DNA from: JACPXH01 sp964409225
Lineage (GTDB): Bacteria > Patescibacteriota > Minisyncoccia > JACPXH01
Direction of reading: 5' to 3'
NCBI GenBank assembly: GCA_964409225.1
Contig: CAYPCM010000007.1
Coordinates: forward strand, 1-31,531
DNA: 31,531 bases
Within the stretch, counting starts at the first letter, position 1, and the number at the start of each line of letters is the position of its first letter. The position numbers were made by a program, and so were the translations under genes. Positions 22,204 through 29,148 of this stretch are shown one piece after another. Under the pieces are notes generated by a model. It searched no databases, had not been told where the DNA came from, and worked only from the letters and a program-made list of their open reading frames with translations.

Positions 22204-23421
22204 ATGAAAATCTCTTATTCGGCTCTCGACACCTTCCAGAGCTGCCCCCAGAAGTATAAATTTCAGGAGGTTGACCGGATCCGCGTGCCTAGGTCAAAAG
22301 AGGCGGTGTTTGGGACGCTGGTGCATCAGGCGCTCAAGTTTCTCTATTCGCAAGAGCCGGTAGTGCCCACGCTCGAAGAGGCGCTGCAATACTTTCGGGA
22401 CCAATGGCCCCTCGACGCGGCTCGGGGCAAGCCCCTGGACGGCAGTGCCGCCCAGACGCTCTGGGCAAGCGAAGCGGAGGAGGCGGCGTACAAAGCCGAA
22501 GGAGAACGGATGATTGCCGAGTACTACCGAGGGGCATTCCCCCACTCTAGCCGCACGGTGGCGGTTGAGACGCCGTTTGAAGCGCCCATTGCGGACCCGG
22601 CGTCAGGCGAGGCGCATCTGCTCAAAGGTAAGATTGACCGTATTGATAAGCACTCTGACGGCACTTTTGAAATCGTGGATTATAAGACCAGTCGGCGCAT
22701 GCCTGCGCAGTCATCGGTTGATGACGATTTGCAGCTTTCGCTGTATCAGTTGGGGTTGGTCGAGCGGTGGCCCAATTTGAAAATTCCAAAAGTGAAGCTG
22801 ACCCTCCACTTTCTCCGGCACGGCCTTGCGGTTTCCACGAGCCGCACTGAAGCAAAAATCCAAGAGACCAAGGCCGAAGTGGTGCGACTCATCAACGAAA
22901 TCAAGAAAAGCGATTTTCGGCCCATGCCCGGGCCACTCTGCGATTGGTGCGGGTATAAACCCATCTGTCCCATGTGGCGGCACTTGTACGAGAAGGATAG
23001 GGCTGAGATGAATCCCGAGACGGTGCGCGAAAAACTCAAAGAGTTTTTCGCGCACAAAAAGACCGCTGCCGAAAGCGATACGCAGCTTGCGGCGTTACGC
23101 AAAGAGATCGAGTCCTACCTTGATGCTAAAGGCCTCGACCGTATTTTTGGCGACGAGGGGCAGATAACGCGGACGAAGATAGTCCGATCAACATATGATC
23201 TGGCAAAGCTCAAAGAAATCCTCGAACCGCTCGGCAAATGGGAAACCGTGCTTGCGGTTGATTCGGCGAAGTTGAAACAGCTCATGTCCGAACTCCCCTC
23301 CCCGATTCGCAAGAAAATCGAAGCCGCAAAAGTGGTCAAATCCGAAAGCACCTCGATCCAGGCCACCCGGGCGAAGGTGAAGCCGCCATTATTAAGTGCT
23401 ATTGACAGAAAAATAGCTTGA
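22204..23421 (+). CDS. RecB-family PD-(D/E)XK nuclease with Fe-S Cys
   Basis: 405 aa. Nuclease domain of the RecB/AddB/Cas4 type: N-terminal YSALDTFQSCPQKYKF with Cys14, His41 in FGTLVHQALKFL, Asp145 in LKGKIDRID, Asp159-Tyr-Lys161 in IVDYKTSRR, then QLSLYQLGL. A Cys trio near residue 243 (CDWCGYKPICPMW) with Cys14 would hold a 4Fe-4S cluster, as in AddB and Cas4. The last 150 residues are a charged helical extension (VREKLKEFFAHKKTAAES onward) that I do not recognise. No helicase gene is adjacent. Start ATG 22204; GTG 22195 is an alternative. No SD. A DnaA-box-like 9-mer overlaps the upstream edge. Confidence 0.88.
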   Translation: MKISYSALDTFQSCPQKYKFQEVDRIRVPRSKEAVFGTLVHQALKFLYSQEPVVPTLEEALQYFRDQWPLDAARGKPLDGSAAQTLWASEAEEAAYKAEGERMIAEYYRGAFPHSSRTVAVETPFEAPIADPASGEAHLLKGKIDRIDKHSDGTFEIVDYKTSRRMPAQSSVDDDLQLSLYQLGLVERWPNLKIPKVKLTLHFLRHGLAVSTSRTEAKIQETKAEVVRLINEIKKSDFRPMPGPLCDWCGYKPICPMWRHLYEKDRAEMNPETVREKLKEFFAHKKTAAESDTQLAALRKEIESYLDAKGLDRIFGDEGQITRTKIVRSTYDLAKLKEILEPLGKWETVLAVDSAKLKQLMSELPSPIRKKIEAAKVVKSESTSIQATRAKVKPPLLSAIDRKIA

Positions 23422-23430
23422 TGATATAGA
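23402..23430 (+). promoter_or_regulatory. strong consensus-like promoter
   Basis: TTGACA (23402-23407), 17 bases, TATAGA (23425-23430) preceded by TGA. The -35 is inside the last codons of the nuclease gene. It would drive the 23496 gene with a leader of about 60 bases. Confidence 0.7.
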
Positions 23431-23495
23431 GGTATTACGTAAAGTGGGTTTTGTTCTCTACATAGACAGCGCAGATGCGCTGGAAGGAGGGAGCC

Positions 23496-24077
23496 ATGTT
23501 GACGAAGTGGCAAAGGGCAGTGGTCGGCGTTCTTGTCCTTTTCGCTGTCGGGTTTGCCGCGGCCGGGTACCTGGTTTCGGTCAAAGCTGCCGCGTTGGTG
23601 CCGCCGTCTCCGGAGACACTCGCCGTCTGGTTGCCAGCCGGCGCCGAGATCCGAACCACCCATGAGGTAAAGCCAGGCACCTTCTCGGTAACCCTGCCGC
23701 TGGATGAATTTAGGGGGCGTTTCCCCACCGGTGGGCCCGTGACGTATCCTCAGGACTGGAAGGTTTTTTCAAGCGATGGGCGTACTGAACCGATCACGAT
23801 CTGGTACGTTCAACCGGGGAGCGCGGTGTTCTACAAAACCGAGCAGCGGATTCCCAGTCCTGGGTGGTCTCGCTTCCGCATCGGAACGCTGCGGGCGGAA
23901 GGTGGGGCCATCGTGGCGTACCCACAACCCCATAGCACCTTAGATTCAGCTGTCGCCGGGATCTATTTCTTGGCGTTTGTGTGTGTGCTTGGCGGCGTTG
24001 GGTTCGTCACAATCTGCCGGATGATGAAGAAGCCGGATAACCCCCGTTGTCAGTCCGACGTAATGGTGGCGGGGTAA
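23496..24077 (+). CDS. membrane protein with extracytoplasmic domain, 193 aa
   Basis: ATG 23496 follows AAGGAGGGAG. The N-terminal membrane segment is at about 8-34 (VVGVLVLFAVGFAAAGYLVS). An extracytoplasmic domain follows at about 35-150 with beta-like strands (TFSVTLPLDEFRG, PITIWYVQPGSAVFYKTEQR, FRIGTLRAEGGAIVAYPQP). The C-terminal span (AVAGIYFLAFVCVLGGVGFVTI) ends in a short tail with Cys. No family is recognised. It has its own promoter at 23402-23430 and a terminator at 24091, making it a clear single-gene unit. Confidence 0.7.
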   Translation: MLTKWQRAVVGVLVLFAVGFAAAGYLVSVKAAALVPPSPETLAVWLPAGAEIRTTHEVKPGTFSVTLPLDEFRGRFPTGGPVTYPQDWKVFSSDGRTEPITIWYVQPGSAVFYKTEQRIPSPGWSRFRIGTLRAEGGAIVAYPQPHSTLDSAVAGIYFLAFVCVLGGVGFVTICRMMKKPDNPRCQSDVMVAG

Positions 24078-24090
24078 CACAGGAGCAAGA

Positions 24091-24125
24091 GGGTTCGGCA
24101 AAGTGCCGAGCCCTTTCACTTTTTA
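24091..24125 (+). terminator. intrinsic terminator after the 23496 gene
   Basis: A ten-bp stem (24091-24100 with 24104-24113, one G-T pair), loop AAG, followed by TTTCACTTTTT. Its T-run overlaps the last codon of the convergent gene that ends at 24123. Confidence 0.78.
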
Positions 24126-24515
24126 CGGACAATTCGTCGCTTTCGTGTACCCTGCCTTTTCTGCTTCGGCGATTGACGCAAACCAAATGCGGTTTTCGGG
24201 TTTGATGCGGTTAGCAGACGCGCAATCCTTGGGGTAGTAGCGTTTGCCGTTGCGGCTGGCAAGGAAATTTCCTTGCACTTGGGTTTTTGACTGTTGGTTT
24301 ACGGTTTGGGCGCCGAGCGCACTCCCCTCTTGCCGGACAAACAGTTTTTGCAGATCAACTTCTTGGAGCGTAACCGGCGGTTTTGGCTGCGGCGCGGTAA
24401 GCCGTCCCAGTCCAAAACTTCCGAGCGCTACCAGCCCCACCGCAAGGCCCGCGAGGATGTCGCGTTGCCAGTCAGTCCAGAAGGCCTTGAGTTTCTCGAG
24501 GAGATTCGCTAACAT
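24123..24515 (-). CDS. membrane protein with Ada-like metal-binding domain
   Basis: 130 aa. The N-terminus LEKLKAFWTDWQRD is followed by one membrane segment (ILAGLAVGLVALGSFGLGRL, about 20-39), a Pro- and Gln-rich linker, then a C-terminal domain from about residue 82: GNFLASRNGKRYYPKDC, IKPENRIWFASIAEAEKAGY, and a final Cys. That block closely resembles the Ada N-terminal zinc-binding fold (known from memory of the family), which recurs fused to membrane anchors in CPR proteins. Only two Cys are visible where Ada uses four, so zinc binding is doubtful. No SD. It is convergent with the 23496 gene and divergent from rpmA. Confidence 0.75.
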   Translation of the reverse strand: MLANLLEKLKAFWTDWQRDILAGLAVGLVALGSFGLGRLTAPQPKPPVTLQEVDLQKLFVRQEGSALGAQTVNQQSKTQVQGNFLASRNGKRYYPKDCASANRIKPENRIWFASIAEAEKAGYTKATNCP

Positions 24516-24521
24516 AAACGA

Positions 24522-24595
24522 GCTTGTAGCTTTTAGGCGGAGTTGTTTTGGCCGACCGAAAGCTAAAAGCTAACACCCAACACCTAAAAGCTAGT
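24522..24595. repeat. heptad array upstream of rpmA
   Basis: Two units GCTTGTA, GCTTTTA at 24522-24535 face five units at 24561-24595 (AGCTAAA, AGCTAAC, ACCCAAC, ACCTAAA, AGCTAGT) of opposite orientation. The second block ends two bases before the rpmA ATG, and the first lies upstream of the divergent gene. Confidence 0.85.
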
Positions 24596-24597
24596 CA

Positions 24598-24873
24598 ATG
24601 GCCAAACAAAAAGCAACTGGCTCCACACGGCTCGGCCGGGACTCGGCGTCAAAGCGGCTCGGCGTAAAGCGTTTTGATGGTGAGGTCGTTCAACCCGGCA
24701 ACGTGCTCGTGCGTCAGCGCGGCACTAAGATTTTCCCCGGCGCGAACGTCCGGCGCGGCAGCGACGACACGCTCTACGCTGCTTCAGCCGGCACAGTGAA
24801 GTTCGCCACCAAGACCCGCATCCGTTTTGATGGTCAGCGCCGGAAGGTGAAGGTGGTCAACATCCTGTCCTGA
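24598..24873 (+). CDS. rpmA: 50S ribosomal protein L27
   Basis: Ribosomal protein bL27, 91 aa, whose N-terminal tail reaches the peptidyl-transferase centre. The start AKQKATGSTRLGRDSASKRLGVKRFDGE matches the family's GSTxxGRDSxxKRLGVK pattern, followed by VQPGNVLVRQRGTKIFPGANVRRGSDDTLYA. There is no N-terminal extension to be cleaved. Usually rpmA follows rplU (L21); no L21 gene is seen here. No SD: the leader is the AGCTAAA heptad array, ending two bases before the ATG. A palindromic element lies 37 bases after the stop. Confidence 0.97.
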   Translation: MAKQKATGSTRLGRDSASKRLGVKRFDGEVVQPGNVLVRQRGTKIFPGANVRRGSDDTLYAASAGTVKFATKTRIRFDGQRRKVKVVNILS

Positions 24874-24910
24874 ATCGCATTGGAGGGTTCTGCCGTGACC
24901 GCAGCGTTTT

Positions 24911-24952
24911 GTTTTCCTAATTATATCACGTACGTGATATAATTAGGAAAAC
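24911..24952. repeat. palindromic element, copy 4 (42 bp)
   Basis: A perfect palindrome centred at 24931/24932 with core CACGTACGTG, in the gap between the convergent ends of rpmA and rplI. It is the longest perfect copy. Confidence 0.93.
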
Positions 24953-25001
24953 TGGATTGATAAAGGATAAAGACTTCGCGCCACACGGCGTGGAGCCTTT
25001 G

Positions 25002-25448
25002 TTATTCGCCTGCTTCCGCAATCACCTTTATCTGCGCTTCCAGTCCGTGTTCAAGGTTCAGTGTGAGATCGTACTCGCCCGGCTCTTTGATGGGCTCGGC
25101 GAGGTTCACATGCTCTTTCGCCACGGCAAATCCCTGTTCGGTCAAGGCGGCGGCGATCTTTGTGGATGAGATTGCCGCAAAGAAGGTGCCGGTTTCGTTT
25201 GCCTTCTCTGTGAGTCGCAGCTCGAGTCCATCCACCCGCGAGGCGAGTTCTTCAGTGCGTTTAAGCGCTTCTTCGGCCTCTGCTTCGCGTTGCTCGCACA
25301 GTTTTTCAGCTTCTTTGATTGAGGCGGGTGTGGCGATTTTCACCAGTTTTCGCGGTAGCAAAAAGTTGCGGGCGTAGCCATCGGCAACGTCCTTTACGTC
25401 GTGCTTGCGGCCGAGGTGTTCGATGTCTTGGAGGAGGATGACTTTCAT
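25002..25448 (-). CDS. rplI: 50S ribosomal protein L9
   Basis: Ribosomal protein bL9, 148 aa, full length. The N-terminal domain KVILLQDIEHLGRKHDVKDVADGYARNFLLPRKL is the family signature. A central helix (IKEAEKLCEQREAEAEEALKRTEEL) leads to a C-terminal domain (GTFFAAISSTKIAAALTEQGF, EPGEYDLTLNLEHGLEAQIKVIA). The start is ATG 25448; nine upstream codons that stay in frame come from the heptad array and are not likely part of the protein. No SD. Retention of L9 is useful for placing the genome, since several CPR groups are reported to lack it. Confidence 0.96.
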   Translation of the reverse strand: MKVILLQDIEHLGRKHDVKDVADGYARNFLLPRKLVKIATPASIKEAEKLCEQREAEAEEALKRTEELASRVDGLELRLTEKANETGTFFAAISSTKIAAALTEQGFAVAKEHVNLAEPIKEPGEYDLTLNLEHGLEAQIKVIAEAGE

Positions 25449-25613
25449 TGAGAAATTCCAAATTTCAAAGCTCAAATTTCAAATTCTCGACGCGCTCGCG
25501 CGGCTCGCTTGCTCGAATAGTAAAATTATTCTTCGAGCGGAGTCGAGAAGTTGTCATTCGGACTTTGACATTCGTTATCTATCATTCTGTTACCGTATCT
25601 CAAATTCTCGAAA
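25449..25613. repeat. heptad arrays and cruciform between rplI and acylphosphatase
   Basis: Clear 7-base units at 25449-25490 (TTCCAAA, TTTCAAA, GCTCAAA, TTTCAAA). Then an inverted repeat at 25484-25549 (TTCTCGAC facing GTCGAGAA, with inner GCTCGAA facing TTCGAGC). A weaker 7-base pattern runs from 25551 into the end of the acylphosphatase reading frame. Confidence 0.78.
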
Positions 25614-25858
25614 CTCTCCCGTCGCTTCTCCCCATTCGAAGTCCACTCGTTCCACCTTCGCCCAGCGCGGCCCAGTATAGCACCATTCCAGAAATTCCTT
25701 CAAGCGTTCTTCCGGCCCTTCGGCCACAATCGAGACCGTCTCCGCCGGATCGTTTCTCGCCCAACCCCTAAGACCGAGCCGGGCGGCGCGTTTCTGCGCC
25801 GTGGTTCGAAAAACACGCCCTGCACCCGGCCGTGAACAGTGACAGAGAGGCGTTTCAT
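25590..25858 (-). pseudogene. acylphosphatase, single-base frameshift
   Basis: Read from ATG 25858, the frame gives MKRLSVTVHGRVQGVFF, the acylphosphatase N-terminus, then goes out of register. Adding one base at the A5 run (25809-25813; T5 on the coding strand) restores RTTAQKRAARLGLRGWARND, then PAETVSIVAEGPEERLKEFLEW and a stop at 25590, total 89 aa, the normal length. The active-site Arg (FFR, right at the break) and Asn (ARND) are then both present. The ATG overlaps the ctpA stop as TAATG. The homopolymer position makes a sequencing error as likely as a true mutation. Confidence 0.82.
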
Positions 25859-27084
25859 TAGAGACCTCTCGCCACCTCTACCGCTTTATCTAGCTGTGGA
25901 TCGCGGTCAGCGGCGATGTCGTCGGACGTGCGCGACACCTCGGTATCTGGCTCAAGCCCAGCCTTGTTGATGTTTTGTCCCGAAGGCGTAAGCCACTTGG
26001 CTACCGTAACTTTTATCGTGGAGCCGTCGCGCAATTCTTGCAGCTGCTGAACCGACCCCTTGCCGAAGGTCTTTTTGCCTATTAGTTTGGCACCGCGCTG
26101 GTCGCGCAGCGCTCCGGCGAGGATCTCGGAGGCCGAAGCAGAGCCCTCGTTGATGAGCACGACCACGGGGTAGCGCTGGAGTTTTGATGGTCCTTCGGCG
26201 CGGTACTCGTTTTTCTGTTGGCCGTTGCCAAAGTCCTCGGTAACGACGAGTGCACCCCGGTCAAGGAACCAGCCCGCCACCCGCTGCGCGACCTCCAGGA
26301 ATCCGCCGGGGTTTGAGCGCAGGTCGAGCACGATCCTTCTAGCCGGTGATTTCTGGATTTCGGTTGCCGCTCGACGGAAGTCGGAGTCCGTCTGTTCGGA
26401 GAAGTGGAAGATCTGCGCATACGCGATGTCTGGTTCGATCAGCCGCCAGCGAACATTCGGTACAACAATCTGTGCGCGTTCAATCCGAACCGCGCGCGGT
26501 TCGGCTTCCTCTGCTCGACTGACCGTGAGCGTGACGGTTGTTCCCTTGGCTCCGCGGATTTTTTGGACCGCCTCATCGAGCGAGAGATCGGCTGCGATCG
26601 TATCGTCAATCTTCACGATAATATCGTCGGGTAAAAGCCCCGCTCGTTGGGCAGGAGAACCCTCAAGGGGTGCGATGATGCGCAAGGCCCCGTCGCGGAT
26701 TCCGATTTCAGCCCCGATCCCCTCGAAGCGGCCGCGTACGTCTTCGGCGAACTGCTTTGCCTCCGGCGGGTCAAAGAAAACCGTGTAAGGGTCTCCCAGC
26801 GACTGTACCAGCCCCCGCACCGCTCCGTACAGCAGCTTTTGGCGATTTATATCCTTGCGGTCAACATAACTCGCTTCTACCAACCGCCAAGCGTCCCAAA
26901 GTATGCCCACGTCAACTTCTGCTGGTTTGAGTTCGGCGTTGCGTATGCCCACTGGCGGCAGCGACGGAAGCTGAGCCGCGCGGCGCCCTTCTCCAACCGC
27001 AACACCCGTGCCGAAGGCAAGAATTAAAACGAGTATAAGAATCGGAATGAAGCGACGGAACAAAGTTTTGGCTTGATCGTTCAT
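25858..27084 (-). CDS. C-terminal processing protease (S41, CtpA-like)
   Basis: Secreted or anchored serine protease, 408 aa. A signal anchor (FIPILILVLILAFGTGVAV) is followed by an N-terminal helical part, a PDZ domain at about 115-205 (GIGAEIGIRDGALRIIAPLEG, LLPDDIIVKIDD), and the S41 catalytic domain: LDLRSNPGG, then EGSASASEILAGALRD with the nucleophile Ser near 315 and GKKTFGKGSVQ with the general-base Lys. These match the Ser-Lys dyad of CtpA/Tsp. Such proteases cleave C-termini of exported or cell-wall proteins. It follows the LCP gene after five bases and overlaps acylphosphatase by one base; no SD. Confidence 0.94.
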   Translation of the reverse strand: MNDQAKTLFRRFIPILILVLILAFGTGVAVGEGRRAAQLPSLPPVGIRNAELKPAEVDVGILWDAWRLVEASYVDRKDINRQKLLYGAVRGLVQSLGDPYTVFFDPPEAKQFAEDVRGRFEGIGAEIGIRDGALRIIAPLEGSPAQRAGLLPDDIIVKIDDTIAADLSLDEAVQKIRGAKGTTVTLTVSRAEEAEPRAVRIERAQIVVPNVRWRLIEPDIAYAQIFHFSEQTDSDFRRAATEIQKSPARRIVLDLRSNPGGFLEVAQRVAGWFLDRGALVVTEDFGNGQQKNEYRAEGPSKLQRYPVVVLINEGSASASEILAGALRDQRGAKLIGKKTFGKGSVQQLQELRDGSTIKVTVAKWLTPSGQNINKAGLEPDTEVSRTSDDIAADRDPQLDKAVEVARGL

Positions 27085-27089
27085 GGGGG

Positions 27090-28112
27090 TCAGTCAAATA
27101 TGTGCTCCACCGCAGAACGGGTGCCTTCGTATGATCCTCCTTTCGGTATAAGCACAAAAGCGCCATCAATCGTCGTGTCTTCGAGTAGCCCGTTCGGTGA
27201 TGTGTCGAGAACAAGATGCGTGGTGCGCATGGAGCTAGCGCCCGCGACGACAGGAAGAAAATCTTGGATTTCTTTCGTTGAGGCGTCGGTGAGCACGTGG
27301 TTCGAAACACTTTCGAGAATGCGGTTGAGCGCGACCGGGTTTGCAAGAACGCCGAGCGAAAGAACCTTGTCGCGGATGGCACCGAGGATCTGTTGTTGGC
27401 GTCGGGCGCGATCAAAGTCGCTGGTTGAAAAGCGGGAGCGGACGAAAAATAGAGCCGTCGTGCCGTCGAGGTGGTGGCGGCCCGCATCCAACACGAAGGC
27501 GCCGCTTGTGTTCTGAAAGCCCGGGTAGCCGCTCCATTGAGTGGGTTCCACAAATTTTTCCCGCAGCGTGACGTCAACCCCGCCGAGTGCATCCACGACT
27601 TCTTTGAAAGCAGTAAAGTCAACGCTGACCGCGTGGTCGATCTTGTATCCAGTCACTTCGCCAATTACCCACTTTGCGTACACGAGTCCCCCGCCGCGGG
27701 AGCGGCGTTCCTCACCGCGGGCGTAGGCGGCATTGATGCGTTCGCGTCCTGACTGATTGGGAATTTCTACCCACAGGTCACGGGGAATCGAAATATAGGC
27801 CACCGCGTTCTTCTTCTGGTTAATGGTGATGAGCAGTAGTGAGTCGGTTAAGAGCCCGCCGTCTGGATCCCCTCTGCCGCGCAGTCCGAGTAGCAGTATG
27901 TTGAGGCGGTCAGGGTTTTCTTTGGGCACAAAGCCGGTCTTTGGCAACAGTGCCGCCTCATCAATTTCGCCGGCGATGCTGATGTGATTAATAGTATAGC
28001 CGGTTCTGACAGAGAGTACCGAAATTATGAGAACCATTATGCCCAAAATAATCCAAAGCAGCCAACGGCGCTTTGGTTGCGGGATTGAGCCACTCTCAAA
28101 ATCTCGAATCAT
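27090..28112 (-). CDS. LytR-CpsA-Psr family protein
   Basis: 340 aa from ATG 28112; an in-frame TTG at 28127 overlaps the upstream stop. A short cytoplasmic N-terminus, one membrane span (WLLWIILGIMVLIISVL) and an extracytoplasmic LCP domain: NILLLGLRGRGDPDGGLLTDSL, AVAYISIPRDLWVEI, RINAAYARGE, VVDALGGVDVTL, and ALFFVRSRFSTSDFDRARRQQ with the conserved Arg and Asp. LCP proteins transfer undecaprenyl-linked glycans onto peptidoglycan or proteins. The position after GT2 and the O-antigen-ligase-like gene fits attachment of a surface polysaccharide. No SD. Confidence 0.94.
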   Translation of the reverse strand: MIRDFESGSIPQPKRRWLLWIILGIMVLIISVLSVRTGYTINHISIAGEIDEAALLPKTGFVPKENPDRLNILLLGLRGRGDPDGGLLTDSLLLITINQKKNAVAYISIPRDLWVEIPNQSGRERINAAYARGEERRSRGGGLVYAKWVIGEVTGYKIDHAVSVDFTAFKEVVDALGGVDVTLREKFVEPTQWSGYPGFQNTSGAFVLDAGRHHLDGTTALFFVRSRFSTSDFDRARRQQQILGAIRDKVLSLGVLANPVALNRILESVSNHVLTDASTKEIQDFLPVVAGASSMRTTHLVLDTSPNGLLEDTTIDGAFVLIPKGGSYEGTRSAVEHIFD

Positions 28113-28119
28113 GCTTTGT

Positions 28120-29148
28120 CTACTCAAACCACCTTTCTATATCCCGAGCCGCAATTCTACGCTTGGCCATGATCGCCCGGCGCTTTAACCACACTCTAGG
28201 CAAGAGCCGCACAATATCCGCCGTCGCTCGTAGGGTTCTGGGTTCGGCCACCATGATATATAACCACGACGCGACTTCTTTGGCTAGCCACCAAGGCAGA
28301 TCCCGGAGAAGGTTGATGGCAAGATCGTTTTTCAGCTGCAGCAAATGGCTGTTTTTCCAGGAGTGATATTGGGCCAGTGGGTTTAACGTCCGGCGCTCCG
28401 CCATGATCGCTCGAGTATCTCTGGCGGCGTTTACTCCAGCGCCGCGCTGGTGCCAGCCGTACGCTAGCGGATCATACACGATTTTCCAGCCGGCCAGCCG
28501 CGCGCGCCACGACAAATCAACATCGTCTTTGTACATGAAAAAGTCCACATCGAGGTACTCGCAACGGTCGTCCACGCACAGTTTTATGTCCTCGAGCGCT
28601 TCACGGCGCCAGAAAGAAACAGCACCGTCCACTCCAAATACTTCGCCCGCCGCATTGTATTGCCCGTGATCAACTTCGCCCTCCCCGCGTCTGATGGCGC
28701 GGCGGGATTTTAACATCACGAGGCCCGTTGTGTCGAGGATATTTGTGTCGCGAATGGCTTCATCGCGCGAGAAGTCGCGTCGGAAAATTTTGCCCTGCAC
28801 TGCCGCCACCTGCGGATCGCGAGCAATGGTAGCCAGTGCCAGCTCCAGGTACGAGCGTTCGAGCACCGCGTCATGGTTGAGGAACAGGATCACTTCTCCG
28901 CGCGACATAACGATACCTTGGTTAATGCCCGCGCAAAATCCGGTGTTGTGCGCATTTGAGATGATTTTGAATCTGCGGTCGCTACCGGCGAGTTGCCGCA
29001 TCAGCCCAACGGTATTGTCGCGAGAGGCCTGATCTATGACAATGGCCTCCCAGTTTTGGCCGGTTTGTGCAGTTAAAGATTGAATTACAGCCGTCAGGAA
29101 CGGCGCGGAGTTATAGGTGAGGAGAATGATGCTGAAACGCGTGTTCAC
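28120..29148 (-). CDS. family 2 glycosyltransferase (rhamnosyltransferase-like)
   Basis: GT-A glycosyltransferase, 342 aa, cytoplasmic face. The N-terminal nucleotide-sugar region is FSIILLTYNSAPFLTAVIQSL, then VIDQASRDNT, NTGFCAGINQG and LFLNHDA at the DxD position. The acceptor side has VDGAVSFWRREAL and KDDVDLSWRARLAGW with the catalytic acid. This pattern is that of WbbL-like transferases. C-terminal hydrophobic and basic helices (WWLAKEVASWLYIMV, RVWLKRRAIMAKRR) could bind the membrane. It starts with GTG at 29148 overlapping the previous stop (GTGA), so translational coupling is likely. Confidence 0.9.
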   Translation of the reverse strand: MNTRFSIILLTYNSAPFLTAVIQSLTAQTGQNWEAIVIDQASRDNTVGLMRQLAGSDRRFKIISNAHNTGFCAGINQGIVMSRGEVILFLNHDAVLERSYLELALATIARDPQVAAVQGKIFRRDFSRDEAIRDTNILDTTGLVMLKSRRAIRRGEGEVDHGQYNAAGEVFGVDGAVSFWRREALEDIKLCVDDRCEYLDVDFFMYKDDVDLSWRARLAGWKIVYDPLAYGWHQRGAGVNAARDTRAIMAERRTLNPLAQYHSWKNSHLLQLKNDLAINLLRDLPWWLAKEVASWLYIMVAEPRTLRATADIVRLLPRVWLKRRAIMAKRRIAARDIERWFE

